Assembly (NCBI RefSeq): GCF_000314005.1 | Contig: NZ_JH980292.1 | Span: 3,010,779 to 3,074,778 of the forward strand | From: Spirulina subsalsa PCC 9445 | GTDB taxonomy: Bacteria > Cyanobacteriota > Cyanobacteriia > Cyanobacteriales > Spirulinaceae | Reading direction: 5' to 3' | Length of the DNA: 64,000 bases | Shown here: positions 1-8,202 of the stretch, piece after piece | Numbering within the stretch: the stretch's first letter is position 1 | How the letters are laid out: the number at the start of each line of letters is the position of its first letter | Made by a program: the position numbers and the translations under genes | Notes under the pieces: generated by a model | Databases searched by the model: none | Seen by the model: the letters and a program-made list of their open reading frames with translations, nothing else | What the model was told of the DNA's origin: nothing

Positions 1-177
1 GCGGGGGATACGGTGGTGGCGGCTTTGACTTTGGCGTTGTGTGCGGGGGGATCGGCTTGGGAGGCGGCGGTGTTGGGAAATTTGGCGGCTAGTTTGGTGG
101 TGCGGCAGTTTGGCACCGCGACCACGACGGTGGAGGAGATGAAGGAGGCCTTACGCTCTCTGTTGGAGAAGGCTTAG
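1..177 (+). CDS. PfkB-family carbohydrate kinase, C-terminal end (partial)
   Basis: The window opens inside an open frame that ends at TAG 175-177. The first residues read AGDTVVAALTLAL, matching the second PfkB signature, where the Asp is the catalytic base. The following stretch (LGNLAASLVVRQFGTAT) resembles the end of RfaE/HldE-type D-glycero-beta-D-manno-heptose-7-phosphate kinases, which phosphorylate heptose for surface glycans. Only 58 residues are visible, so the substrate cannot be fixed; another ribokinase-like sugar kinase is possible. A perfect palindrome lies just downstream and the next gene is convergent. Confidence 0.6.
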   Translation, partial: AGDTVVAALTLALCAGGSAWEAAVLGNLAASLVVRQFGTATTTVEEMKEALRSLLEKA

Positions 178-199
178 TTGGGGCTGGCTGAATAAGTCC

Positions 200-376
200 G
201 GGAGTCGGGAGTCGGGAATCGGGAATCGGTGTAGGGGCGCAATGCTTGCGCCCTAGGGAGTCCGGTGTCGGGAACAGTAATCAACCTCTCCCCTGCCCCC
301 CTGCTCCCCTCCCCCCCTCTCCCCTGCTCCCCTGCTCCCCCTCTCCCCTGTTCCCCGTTCCCTGTTCCCTGTTCCC
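200..376. repeat. Composite low-complexity repeat with GGGCGCAA palindrome
   Basis: Two GGGAGTC and two GGGAATC units (200-230) are followed by a perfect inverted repeat GGGCGCAA-TGC-TTGCGCCC (235-253), then a pyrimidine tract built from CCCCTGCT, CCCTCTCC and CCCTGTTC words (283-375). It lies between two convergent genes, so the palindrome may also act as a bidirectional terminator. The same composite structure recurs several times in the window. Confidence 0.8.
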
Positions 377-1117
377 TTATTCAGCAAGCGCTAATTGATT
401 TAAGTGGGCGATCGCAACATCAGCCTGTTGAATCTCTCGCGCCCCGGCATTCCCCCAACAAATACCAATCACCCCCCCGGCTCCGGCCGCTTTCGCCATC
501 TGAATATCTAAATGGGAATCCCCCACCATTAAAGCCTGTTGGGGTGTCACTCCTAGCCCCTCACAGACCTGTTGAAACAGCCTCGGATCCGGTTTACTCG
601 GTTGAGGCGGATCTACCCCCATCCCCAACTGAATCCACTCCCCAAGTTGATGACGTTCAATAAAACTCTGCACCCCAGCGCTAGAATCTGCCGATAAAAT
701 ACCCAACTTTATCCCCGTGGCCGCCCATTGACTGAGAATTTCCCGCGTCCCAGCGAAGAGGGGGGAGACTTCCGCCCGACGGGGAAGCGATTGATCGGCC
801 TCTTGAAAGGCTTGTTGGGCAATGGCTAAGGCTTCCGACCAACTCCGCCCGGTTTCAGCAATATAGGCCGCGGCCGCGATGCGGTTTTCTTCTCTACTCC
901 CCACAGCCATTAAACCTCTAGGATCAATGGTTTCCCCCTGTACCCCAAAGGCCATTAACAAGGGTTCTCCGGTGCCGGGGATTTGAGCATCCACGAAGCG
1001 CGATCGCCTCTGAGCCAAAAGACGTAAAAAATCGAGAGAATTTTCTAAGGTGCCATCTTTATCCAAAATAATCGCCTCAATCCCCTCAAAGGTGACAGTC
1101 TGACAACGAATTTTCAC
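377..1117 (-). CDS. HAD-superfamily hydrolase (phosphoglycolate-phosphatase-like)
   Basis: A 246-residue soluble protein with the HAD motifs in order: motif I ILDKDGTL near residues 17-24 (nucleophile Asp and acid/base Asp), motif II Ser in GILSADSS, motif III Lys in SKPDPRLF, and motif IV GDSHLDIQMAKAAG, where the acidic residues bind Mg. The helical cap between motifs I and II is of the C1 type seen in phosphoglycolate phosphatase and beta-phosphoglucomutase relatives. It probably removes phosphate from a small metabolite; the substrate is not deducible. DKDGTL instead of the commoner DxDGTL is a normal variant. The gene stands alone, convergent with the PfkB gene. Confidence 0.8.
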   Translation of the reverse strand: MKIRCQTVTFEGIEAIILDKDGTLENSLDFLRLLAQRRSRFVDAQIPGTGEPLLMAFGVQGETIDPRGLMAVGSREENRIAAAAYIAETGRSWSEALAIAQQAFQEADQSLPRRAEVSPLFAGTREILSQWAATGIKLGILSADSSAGVQSFIERHQLGEWIQLGMGVDPPQPSKPDPRLFQQVCEGLGVTPQQALMVGDSHLDIQMAKAAGAGGVIGICWGNAGAREIQQADVAIAHLNQLALAE

Positions 1118-1168
1118 AGCACGTTTTCCGGTTTAATTTAGAGATATTTTGTACCCCCCCTTTTTCCC

Positions 1169-1627
1169 ATGATTCATCGGTATTGGCAATTCTTCACCAC
1201 CGTCTTAGGCATTATCTTCCGCCACCCCATCACCGGAACCACCTTGATTCCCGTCCTCCCGGATGGCAAAATCGTCCTGATTCGTCGTCGAGATACCGGA
1301 AAATGGGGATTACCCGGTGGAATTATTGACTGGGGGGAAGATATTCCCACCACCGCTCATCGTGAGTTAGCCGAGGAAACTGGGCTAGAAATTACCCAAA
1401 TTGGTCGTTTAGTGGGGGTGTACTCCGCACCAGACCGAGATCCTAGAATGCACTCCATTAGCATTGTGCTAGAAGTGGCCGCTCAAGGAACCCTCCAAGT
1501 CCAAGACACCAACGAAATAACCGACGTGCGCGCCTTTGACCCCCAAGAGATTCCCTTTGGACATTTAAGTCATGATAATGACCGTCAGTTACAAGATTAT
1601 CTAAATAACTTGACAACAATTGCTTAA
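1169..1627 (+). CDS. Nudix hydrolase
   Basis: A 152-residue protein containing a complete Nudix box, G-x5-E-x7-RELAEETGL, around residues 51-73; its Glu residues bind the metal that cleaves a nucleoside diphosphate linked to another moiety. The N-terminal part (TGTTLIPVLPDGKIVLIRR) and RRRDTGKWGLPGG are typical of MutT/ADP-ribose pyrophosphatase-like enzymes. Substrate could be an oxidised nucleotide, ADP-ribose or a nucleotide sugar; the sequence does not decide. It diverges from the HAD gene, with about 50 bp between the starts. Confidence 0.85.
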   Translation: MIHRYWQFFTTVLGIIFRHPITGTTLIPVLPDGKIVLIRRRDTGKWGLPGGIIDWGEDIPTTAHRELAEETGLEITQIGRLVGVYSAPDRDPRMHSISIVLEVAAQGTLQVQDTNEITDVRAFDPQEIPFGHLSHDNDRQLQDYLNNLTTIA

Positions 1628-1791
1628 TGTGCATCCAAAACTCCGAAACAGAAGATCACTTAAGAATCTCTTATCAATCCCCCTCCAAACGTAATTTTTT
1701 GTGACTTTTGCCCAAATCTGTGGAATTATAATTCCAACGTTGCTCACACTCCTCTTGTCTACCCTTATTGATTCAGTCTGGTTGAACTCAG

Positions 1792-2619
1792 ATGCAATTA
1801 CCAGTCCGCAATTCTCGAATCCGCCTCTCTCAGGGACAAATGTTCTGGCGGGAAGTTGGCAAAGGAACGCCCCTTGTGTTCTTACATGGTGCAGGGAGTG
1901 ATGGCAGTCAGTGGCTCCCGGTTTTTGAACGCTTAGGTGATCAATATCAGTGTTTTGCCCCTGATTTACTGGGGTTTGGGGAGTCAGAACAGCCAGATCT
2001 GCACCAGTCCATCAACCTCCATGTGGAGTGTTTAGAGGCCTATATTGCCGCCCTCAAGTTAGAAAAGTTTTACTTAGTGAGTTATTCCATCGGGGCCTGG
2101 GTGGCCACCCATTACACCCTGAAGAACCCGGAAAAGGTGCAGGGAATGGTGGTGATTGCACCGGAGGGGGTGGAGGTGAAGGAACAGGAGGGACGCTGGA
2201 ATACTGAAAAAAGGCTCACATCTCCCCGTTCCCTGTTTTGTGGGTGGTTAAAGTTCCTGTTTCCCCTAGCTAAACTGTTGGGAACTCACCATACTATTGA
2301 GCAGTTGTTGAATTATCGCAAGCAGTTGTTAGCTTGTCCGGCCACTTGTGAGTTATTGTTTCAACGGCGCAGTCAGGAGATTAAGGAAGAGTTCCTTTAT
2401 AATCAGTTGGCGGGGTTGAGGACTCCGACGCTGGTTTTACAAGGGGGACAAGATCAAGCGGTGCGCATTGCCCAGAGTAAGGTTTATTCTCAACTCGCCC
2501 CATCTGCCCGTTTAAGGGTGATGAAACACGGGGGGGCGGATTTACCGGAAGTATGGCCTGATAGCATTGTGCAGGAAATTCGCCGTTTTGCCGTGGTTTT
2601 AGCTGAAATTGGGCGATGA
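1792..2619 (+). CDS. Alpha/beta hydrolase with altered catalytic motifs
   Basis: A 275-residue alpha/beta-hydrolase-fold protein. Visible are the oxyanion region FLHGAGSDG (about residues 31-39), the strand-loop DLLGFGESE, the nucleophile elbow SYSIGA, where the usual GxSxG begins with Ser, and an acid Asp in LQGGQDQAV. The expected histidine motif GHxPxxE is represented by GGADLPEVWP, so the canonical His position seems lost, although a His sits three residues earlier (KHGGAD). It may be a poor or non-hydrolytic family member. Its stop overlaps the start of the following glycosyltransferase by 4 bp (ATGA), so the two are probably cotranslated and functionally linked. Confidence 0.75.
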   Translation: MQLPVRNSRIRLSQGQMFWREVGKGTPLVFLHGAGSDGSQWLPVFERLGDQYQCFAPDLLGFGESEQPDLHQSINLHVECLEAYIAALKLEKFYLVSYSIGAWVATHYTLKNPEKVQGMVVIAPEGVEVKEQEGRWNTEKRLTSPRSLFCGWLKFLFPLAKLLGTHHTIEQLLNYRKQLLACPATCELLFQRRSQEIKEEFLYNQLAGLRTPTLVLQGGQDQAVRIAQSKVYSQLAPSARLRVMKHGGADLPEVWPDSIVQEIRRFAVVLAEIGR

Positions 2620-3803
2620 AGGCAAAGCAACGGGTTTTGATTGTGGTATCCCATCCGGTGCCTTATATTATCCCCTTGTTTCGCGGGATGGTTGAGGAAG
2701 GCAGCCTAGATCCGTTGGTGGCCTATTGTAGTTTGCAGGGGGTGGAGTCCTATCAAGATCCGGAGTTTGGGACGGAGATTGCTTGGGATGTGCCGATGTT
2801 GGAGGGGTATGATTGGATCAATCCGCCCAATGTCTCTCCTCGGCCGGGAATTGGACGGTTTTGGGGGTTAATTAATCCTCAGTTGATGGATTTGGTGGAT
2901 CAGGTGGATGGGGTGATGGTCTATGCAGGCTATGCCTATGCGAGTTTTTGGCTGGTGGCACTGGCGGCGAAGTTGAAGGGGAAACCGTTTTTGTTTAGTA
3001 CCGATGCTAGTAGTATTGCGCCTCGCGATCGCGCACCTTGGAAACGTTGGCTAAAACCCTTGATTTTGCCTTGGATTTTCCGCCTCGGGGATGTGATTTT
3101 AGTGTCTTCGACCTACGGGAAAGAAATGGTGGAAAATTTAGGCATTCCCCCTCAACGGGTGGTTTTAACCCCCTCGGCGACGGATAATGATTGGTGGTTA
3201 GCCCAAGGCGCCCAGGTAGATCGGGAGGCCGTGCGCCAAGCTTGGGGCATTCCCGAAGATGGGGTGGTTGTGTTGTGTGCGGGCAAGCTACAGTATTGGA
3301 AGCGGCCCCACGATATCCTGCGGGCGTTTGCTGTCGCGAATGTGCCGGGGAGTTATTTAATCTATGCTGGGGATGGGGGGTTACGGGGAGAATTGGAGAG
3401 GGAGGCGCAGGAGTTGGGAGTGGGCGATCGCGTGAAGTTCCTCGGTTTTGTCAATCAACGGGAATTAGTCGGGGTGTATCGTGGGGCTGATTTGTTTTGT
3501 TTATGTTCCGAGTATGAACCTTTTGGGGTGGTGGTGAGTGAGGCCATGTTGTGTGAAACGGCTGTCGTAGTGAGTGATCAAGTGGGGGCGCGGGAAATTG
3601 TCGAGTCGGGGGTGAATGGTTTCGTCTATCCCTGTGGCGACATTGACGCACTGGCGCAGGTTTTACGGGAAATCTTACCGGAGCGCGATCGCCTTCAAAC
3701 CATGGCTAAAGCCGCCCAAAAACGCCTAGAAACCTGGTCCCCTCGGGAAAATGTCGCCGCCCAAATTCAAGCCGTCCAACTCGCCCAATCCATCCGCAAT
3801 TGA
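2616..3803 (+). CDS. Glycosyltransferase, GT4-like (GT-B fold)
   Basis: A 395-residue GT-B glycosyltransferase. The C-terminal donor-binding domain carries VLCAGKLQYWKRPHDILRAF and the GT4 EX7E-type motif EYEPFGVVVSEAML with the following AVVVSDQVGAREIV. The N-terminal domain starts RVLIVVSHPVPYIIPLFRG, consistent with an acceptor-binding Rossmann domain. It should transfer a sugar from a nucleotide donor to a lipid, glycan or small-molecule acceptor in the cytoplasm; neither sugar nor acceptor can be read from sequence. The 4-bp overlap with the upstream alpha/beta hydrolase gene argues for one operon. Confidence 0.85.
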   Translation: MKAKQRVLIVVSHPVPYIIPLFRGMVEEGSLDPLVAYCSLQGVESYQDPEFGTEIAWDVPMLEGYDWINPPNVSPRPGIGRFWGLINPQLMDLVDQVDGVMVYAGYAYASFWLVALAAKLKGKPFLFSTDASSIAPRDRAPWKRWLKPLILPWIFRLGDVILVSSTYGKEMVENLGIPPQRVVLTPSATDNDWWLAQGAQVDREAVRQAWGIPEDGVVVLCAGKLQYWKRPHDILRAFAVANVPGSYLIYAGDGGLRGELEREAQELGVGDRVKFLGFVNQRELVGVYRGADLFCLCSEYEPFGVVVSEAMLCETAVVVSDQVGAREIVESGVNGFVYPCGDIDALAQVLREILPERDRLQTMAKAAQKRLETWSPRENVAAQIQAVQLAQSIRN

Positions 3804-3998
3804 TCATCAACGATTAGGGAACAGGGGGAGGAGGAGAGGTTGATTACTATTGCCTATTACCTACTACTGGAATGACACACCTTAAATAGTGCATGAAGAA
3901 AACCATCGAAACTGGCTTCAATTAGGAAACAAACCGAAAATCTATCGCACACTTTTAGCTGTGTCAAGGCACTACCCATTCCCTATTCCCTATTACCC

Positions 3999-4910
3999 AT
4001 GTCCTTCCTCACCTATCTCAATCGACCTGAATATATTCTCCAACCTTGGCAAATTTATCAACGATTGCTTAATCCTCCCGATCAAGTCCTCAACGAACTC
4101 AAAACTGTTCAACTCAATTGGGGGCTCCCCTTTCAAATTTTGCCCAATCCTGATGATAAAGTTGAGTGGTCCTTATGGATCATGGGCATTTATGATCCCG
4201 CCCTATCGGAAACCCTTTGGCGACTCATTGAACCCGGAGAAACCGTTTTAGATATTGGGGCAAATATTGGCTATATGACCAGTTTAATGGCCGTTAAAGT
4301 CGGTAAAACAGGACAAGTATTAGCCTTTGAACCCAACCCCGAAGCTTATCAAGAACTGCTTGAACAAGTGAACCGTTGGCAAACCTATCCAAACCTAGGT
4401 CAAATTTATGTAAAACCCCTTGCCTTATCCAACCAATCCGGAGAAGGCCTGTTAAAAATCCCCAAATACAATCGCGGGGAAGCTGCCCTAATTTCAGCCG
4501 AGGCTCAAACCTCACCCGATATTCTCAAAACCTATTCTGTAACCCTTGACAAACTGGATAATTTATGCAGTGAAAACCAGAAAATATCAGTGATAAAAAT
4601 AGATATTGAGGGGCATGAACTCGCCACATTCCAAGGCGCAGAAAACCTGCTAAAACAACAGAATATTCGCGACATTTGTTATGAAGATCATGCGGGATAT
4701 CCTAGCCCAGTCAGTGACTATTTAGAACAGTTTGGCTATAAAATTTTCAGGATTTGGAAAGGCTTCTGGAAACCCTTACTTTACCCCGCCACTTACTCGG
4801 AAATCCACCCGTGGGAACCCCCCAACTATTTAGCAACCTTAGATCCCAAGCGAGCCAGAGAAAAGCTAAAACCTCGGGGATGGTCGATTTTAAATCGGGC
4901 TGGCGGTTGA
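3999..4910 (+). CDS. FkbM-family SAM-dependent methyltransferase
   Basis: A 303-residue protein with the FkbM methyltransferase pattern. The SAM-binding motif I is VLDIGANIGYMTSLMA (about residues 84-99), followed by the acidic loop LAFEPNPEAYQELLEQV and the late motif ISVIKIDIEGHELATFQGAENLL. FkbM-type enzymes O-methylate sugars or polyketides, and the preceding glycosyltransferase fits a glycan-modifying role, but that is inference. Start ATG 3999 was chosen because an upstream reading in another frame is only a shadow; no strong Shine-Dalgarno is present. A long repeat begins just after the stop. Confidence 0.85.
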   Translation: MSFLTYLNRPEYILQPWQIYQRLLNPPDQVLNELKTVQLNWGLPFQILPNPDDKVEWSLWIMGIYDPALSETLWRLIEPGETVLDIGANIGYMTSLMAVKVGKTGQVLAFEPNPEAYQELLEQVNRWQTYPNLGQIYVKPLALSNQSGEGLLKIPKYNRGEAALISAEAQTSPDILKTYSVTLDKLDNLCSENQKISVIKIDIEGHELATFQGAENLLKQQNIRDICYEDHAGYPSPVSDYLEQFGYKIFRIWKGFWKPLLYPATYSEIHPWEPPNYLATLDPKRAREKLKPRGWSILNRAGG

Positions 4911-5541
4911 ATCTATCCCCCATTTAGGGAGCAGGGAGTCGGGAGTCGGGAATCGGGAGTCGGGAGTCGGGAGTCGGGAGTCGGGAATCGGTGGCCACTG
5001 AGCGAAGTCGAAGTGGAGTCGGGAGTCGGGAGTCGGGAGTCGGGAATCGGGAGTCGGGAATCGGGAGTCGGGAATCGGAAGTAATGTCATTGCGAGGTAC
5101 GAAGCAATCTAGTCAGGAGTCAGGAGATTGCCTCTCCCCCTCTCCCTCTCTCCCCCTCTCCCTCTCTCCCCCTCTCCCTCTCTCCCCCTCTCCCCCCTCT
5201 CCCTCTCTCCCCCTCTCCCCTGCTCCCCTGCTCCCCCCCGTTCCCTGTTCCCCGTTCCCTGTTCCCTTCGTGAACTACCCCACCCTGCCGAGGCGCGAGG
5301 ATGGGGCTTCCTGATTCATGGGAAGTGCTTTCTATACCGAAATATAGCGAGTCTTATCTTCCCTCCCCAGGCAGAAGTCCTAGTTCCTAAGACCCAAATT
5401 TTCTCTTGCAACACAGCCCTTTTTAGCTTGGTTTTCGCTTTGGGAGTTAGTGGTCAAGTCCATCCCCTCCCTGCAAGCGAGGAAGGGGAATTCCGCAACA
5501 TTTTTGTTAAATAGCGTCTAGTGTTCTTCAGCAGACCCTAT
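4911..5541. repeat. 631-bp gene-free stretch, mostly composite GGGAGTC repeat
   Basis: From about 4927 to 5078 there are roughly eighteen GGGAGTC/GGGAATC heptamers, interrupted by a short block at 4991-5012 (CCACTGAGCGAAGTCGAAGT). Then comes a unique-looking linker GAAGTAATGTCATTGCG-AGGTACGAAG (about 5079-5104), the words AATCTAGTCAGGAGTC and GATTGCCTCTCC, and a pyrimidine tract of CCCCTCTC and CCCTGTTC units to about 5268. The rest, to 5541, shows no feature I can name. Open frames across it are artefacts of low complexity. The linker is the uninterrupted form of the site that carries an insertion at 6901-6984. Confidence 0.85.
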
Positions 5542-6714
5542 TTAATACTCCGGCACAGAAGAATCTACTTCCCGACTCCAGGCCAAAATTCCGCCTTTGA
5601 CGTTTGTCCCCTCAATACCATGTTCTTGGAGAATCCCTAACGCCTTCGCGGAACGTCCTCCCATTTTACAATGGGCAATTAAACGATGACCATTGAGTAG
5701 ATTTTTCACCTTTTCCACTCCCGGACCATCTTCAATTTCCGGCAGAGGAACTAACACTGAACCCGGAATTTTAGCAATGTCGTATTCATTGGGGTTACGG
5801 ACATCGAGTAAGACAAAACTATTCGATCCACTATCTAACAGTTGTTTTAACTCTTGTACAGTTATTTCAGCCATAGTTTGACGCTTCCTTTCTTCCTCAG
5901 CTTTAGCTTGGGGAATCCCACAAAACTGTTCATAATCAATGAGTTTTTCAATCACCGGACGTTCTGGATTTGGTCGTAAACGCAATTCCCGGAATTTCAT
6001 ATCGAGGGCATTATAGAGCAACAAACGCCCGCTTAAGGTGTTGCCTGTCCCCAGAATAATTTTAATCGCCTCGGTTGCTTGAATCACGCCAATAATACCG
6101 GGCAGAACGCCTAAAACGCCCCCTTCGGCACAGGAGGGAACTAACCCCGGAGGTGGGGGCTCCGGGAATAAGTCGCGGTAGTTGGGGCCGTCTTCGTAGT
6201 TAAATACGGTGGCCTGGCCTTCAAAGCGGAAAATTGAACCGTAGACGTTGGGTTTATTCAACAACACACAAGCATCATTGGTGAGGTAACGGGTGGGGAA
6301 GTTATCGGTTCCATCAATCACCACATCGTAAGGCCTCATGATGTCTAGGGCGTTTTCTGAACTCAAGCGGGTTTCGTATAAGTCCACTTGGCAGAAGGGG
6401 TTAATTTCTAAAATCCGGTTTTTGGCGGATTGAATTTTGGGTTTTCCGACCCAGGAGGTGCCGTGAATGACTTGCCGTTGTAAGTTGGAGTGGTCCACTA
6501 TGTCAAAGTCCACAATGCCAATGCGACCGATTCCTGCGGCGGCAAGATACAGCAGCAGGGGGGAACCAAGTCCTCCGGTGCCAATACAAAGAACACTAGC
6601 GGCTTTTAAGCGTTTTTGACCTTCTACTCCGACCTCGGGCAGGATGATATGGCGTGAATAGCGCTCATAGTCATCTTTGCTGAGTTGGATTTCCTCTAAA
6701 TTGGGATTTAGCAT
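5542..6714 (-). CDS. moeB: MoeB/ThiF-type adenylyltransferase fused to rhodanese
   Basis: A 390-residue two-domain protein. Residues 1-260 are an E1-like adenylation domain: nucleotide loop GTGGLGSPLLLYLAAAG, the DFDIVDHSNLQRQ segment, VVIDGTDNFPTRYL, and the conserved Cys in PSCAEGGVLGVLPG. Residues about 280-390 form a rhodanese domain with active-site Cys in HCKMGGRSAKAL. Such MoeB-rhodanese proteins activate the C-terminus of MoaD or other sulfur-carrier proteins as the adenylate and then form the thiocarboxylate, for molybdopterin or thiolation pathways. The CxxC zinc pairs of E. coli MoeB are not seen. It stands alone between two inverted repeat blocks. A role with a ThiS-type carrier cannot be excluded. 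Confidence 0.88.
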   Translation of the reverse strand: MLNPNLEEIQLSKDDYERYSRHIILPEVGVEGQKRLKAASVLCIGTGGLGSPLLLYLAAAGIGRIGIVDFDIVDHSNLQRQVIHGTSWVGKPKIQSAKNRILEINPFCQVDLYETRLSSENALDIMRPYDVVIDGTDNFPTRYLTNDACVLLNKPNVYGSIFRFEGQATVFNYEDGPNYRDLFPEPPPPGLVPSCAEGGVLGVLPGIIGVIQATEAIKIILGTGNTLSGRLLLYNALDMKFRELRLRPNPERPVIEKLIDYEQFCGIPQAKAEEERKRQTMAEITVQELKQLLDSGSNSFVLLDVRNPNEYDIAKIPGSVLVPLPEIEDGPGVEKVKNLLNGHRLIAHCKMGGRSAKALGILQEHGIEGTNVKGGILAWSREVDSSVPEY

Positions 6715-6794
6715 AATAGTTCAGCGTGAGCATCATCTTCTGAACCTTTGATCATACCCTTTTTTGCTCGTCTCTAGGACATAGGGGAATTTGA

Positions 6795-6827
6795 TGTTGG
6801 GTTTTGCTGTCGCTCGACCCAACCTAC
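6795..6827 (-). repeat. 33-bp dispersed palindrome-like repeat (copy 1)
   Basis: Read on the minus strand this segment matches 55693-55725 at 31 of 33 positions. Its ends are inversely related (TTGGGT and ACCCAA), with a central GAGCGACAGC. It lies upstream of moeB and is not part of a gene. Confidence 0.75.
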
Positions 6828-6837
6828 AAATGGGGGG

Positions 6838-7064
6838 CAGGGGGGAGGGGGAGAGAGGGAGAGGCGATCTCCCGACTCCTGACTAGATTGCTTCGTACCT
6901 TCCTTCGGAACGCTACGCGTTCACTTCGTGACGCTCCGCGTTCGCGAAGCGTTGCGTAGCAAACGCGAAGCGTTGCGCAGCAAACGCAATGACATTACTT
7001 CCGACTCCCGACTCCCGACTCCCGACTCCCCATTCCCTATTCCCCGTTCCCCGTTCCCCGTTCC
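6838..7064 (-). repeat. Composite repeat, inverted copy, carrying an 84-bp insertion
   Basis: On the minus strand this reads like the block at 5079-5150: pyrimidine tract, GATCGCCTCTCC, GACTCCTGACTAGATT, linker, then GGGAGTC heptamers (about 7002-7030) and a tract of CCCCGTTC/CCCTATTC words to 7064. With the small repeat at 6795-6827 it fills the 350-bp gap between moeB and desA. It abuts the stop codon of desA. Confidence 0.8.
6901..6984. mobile_element. 84-bp palindromic insertion inside a repeat copy
   Basis: The flanks read CTTCGTACCT (ending 6900) and CGCAATGACATTAC (from 6985). In the other copy (reverse complement of 5081-5104) the same two words are directly joined, so the 84 bp are an insertion or a precise deletion. 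The insert is packed with short inverted repeats: GAACGCTACGCGTTC, TCACTTCGTGA, and paired GCGAAGCGTTGCG units. It has no coding capacity, and no target-site duplication can be recognised with certainty. It looks like a small non-autonomous palindromic element. Confidence 0.65.
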
Positions 7065-8093
7065 CTATTTAAACGGACGATACCCTTTATCGGGGTCGTA
7101 TAAGTGACATTGGCGGCTGATGGTGTCCATTAATTCCCAGGAGAATTGGCGGGTTTTGATGGCGCTGCCCCAATGGGTGGTTAGACTCTCATGGGCGAGT
7201 CGTAGGTTATAGGAGGGGATGGCGACGGAGAGATGGTGGGGAACATGAACGTTGATGTCGTGACAGAGGAATTCGACCCAACGGGGATAGGTACAGTGGA
7301 CGGTTCCGGCGAGTTGGGCTTCTACTTCGTGCCAGTCTTGGGGGGTTTTAAAGTGAATTTCGGGGATGGTGTGGTGGACGATGGTAAAGGTACTCATCCA
7401 GAAGTGATACACTAACCAGGGCATGAGCCAGAATTTCACGAAACCCCAGGGGCCGGTGGTGATGAGGAGGAGGGGAAAGGCGATCGCAGCAAACAACAGG
7501 ACCACCGCAATGGAGAGTTTCACTTTCCCTTGATCTCGGGCTTGAAAGTTATCTAGTTTGAAGTGCATTAATCCCCAATGGGCAATAGAGCCAATCCACC
7601 ACAAACGCCCCCGGATAGCCCGGTAAAAAACGCGAACTAACCAAGGTTTGGCTTGATAATCGCTCTCAGTCCAAGGTTCCCAAGCGTTATCGAACTCTAG
7701 TTTGTTGGTGTGGGCGTGGTGTTGATTGTGCAGAATCCGCCAACTGTGGAAGGGGTAAATGAGGGGCATCATAAAAAAGTGACCCACTAAATCATTCACC
7801 CAGCGACGTTGAGCAAAGGACCGATGACCACAATCATGGCCAATGACAAACCATCCCGTCAGGGCGGTTCCAGTCCAAATCCAAGTCAGGGGTAAACAGT
7901 ACCAAGGCAGGGCAATAATGCCGATATAACCCACTAAGGCCGCACAAAGGCTGATCACTACAGAAGTCCAAGCTTTGCGGCGATTTTTCTCAAAGCATTG
8001 GCGGGGTAGGGTTTTTAAAATGTCTTTCAGGTGCAGCGTGGTGAGGTCGGGGGAAACCAACGTCTGGACAAACTTTTCCGTCGTGGCGGTCAT
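7065..8093 (-). CDS. desA: Delta12 acyl-lipid fatty acid desaturase
   Basis: A 342-residue membrane desaturase that introduces a double bond at Delta12 of acyl-lipid oleate, using ferredoxin as electron donor, in thylakoid and plasma membranes. The three histidine boxes are HDCGH, HNQHH and HVPHH. Several long segments ([52 protein letters not shown]) agree closely with the cyanobacterial DesA family as I remember it. Hydrophobic segments flank the boxes. The start MTATTEK fits family N-termini. Its stop lies directly against the repeat block, and purK follows upstream on the same strand about 110 bp away. desA expression is typically cold-induced; no such element was identified here. Confidence 0.93.
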   Translation of the reverse strand: MTATTEKFVQTLVSPDLTTLHLKDILKTLPRQCFEKNRRKAWTSVVISLCAALVGYIGIIALPWYCLPLTWIWTGTALTGWFVIGHDCGHRSFAQRRWVNDLVGHFFMMPLIYPFHSWRILHNQHHAHTNKLEFDNAWEPWTESDYQAKPWLVRVFYRAIRGRLWWIGSIAHWGLMHFKLDNFQARDQGKVKLSIAVVLLFAAIAFPLLLITTGPWGFVKFWLMPWLVYHFWMSTFTIVHHTIPEIHFKTPQDWHEVEAQLAGTVHCTYPRWVEFLCHDINVHVPHHLSVAIPSYNLRLAHESLTTHWGSAIKTRQFSWELMDTISRQCHLYDPDKGYRPFK

Positions 8094-8202
8094 GAATTTT
8101 TTTCCGTCTCCGTAAAATATTAAAGGCAGTTAATAAACCTTTACATATATACCACGGGGAGATGGACTTGCTGGCATGAGCTAGGAATTTATGCGGATTT
8201 GG

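Noticed and set aside
5128-5514. Open frame of 128 codons in the repeat region
   Set aside because: It consists largely of Pro/Leu/Ser runs from CCCCTCTC repeats; no start signal or conserved protein.
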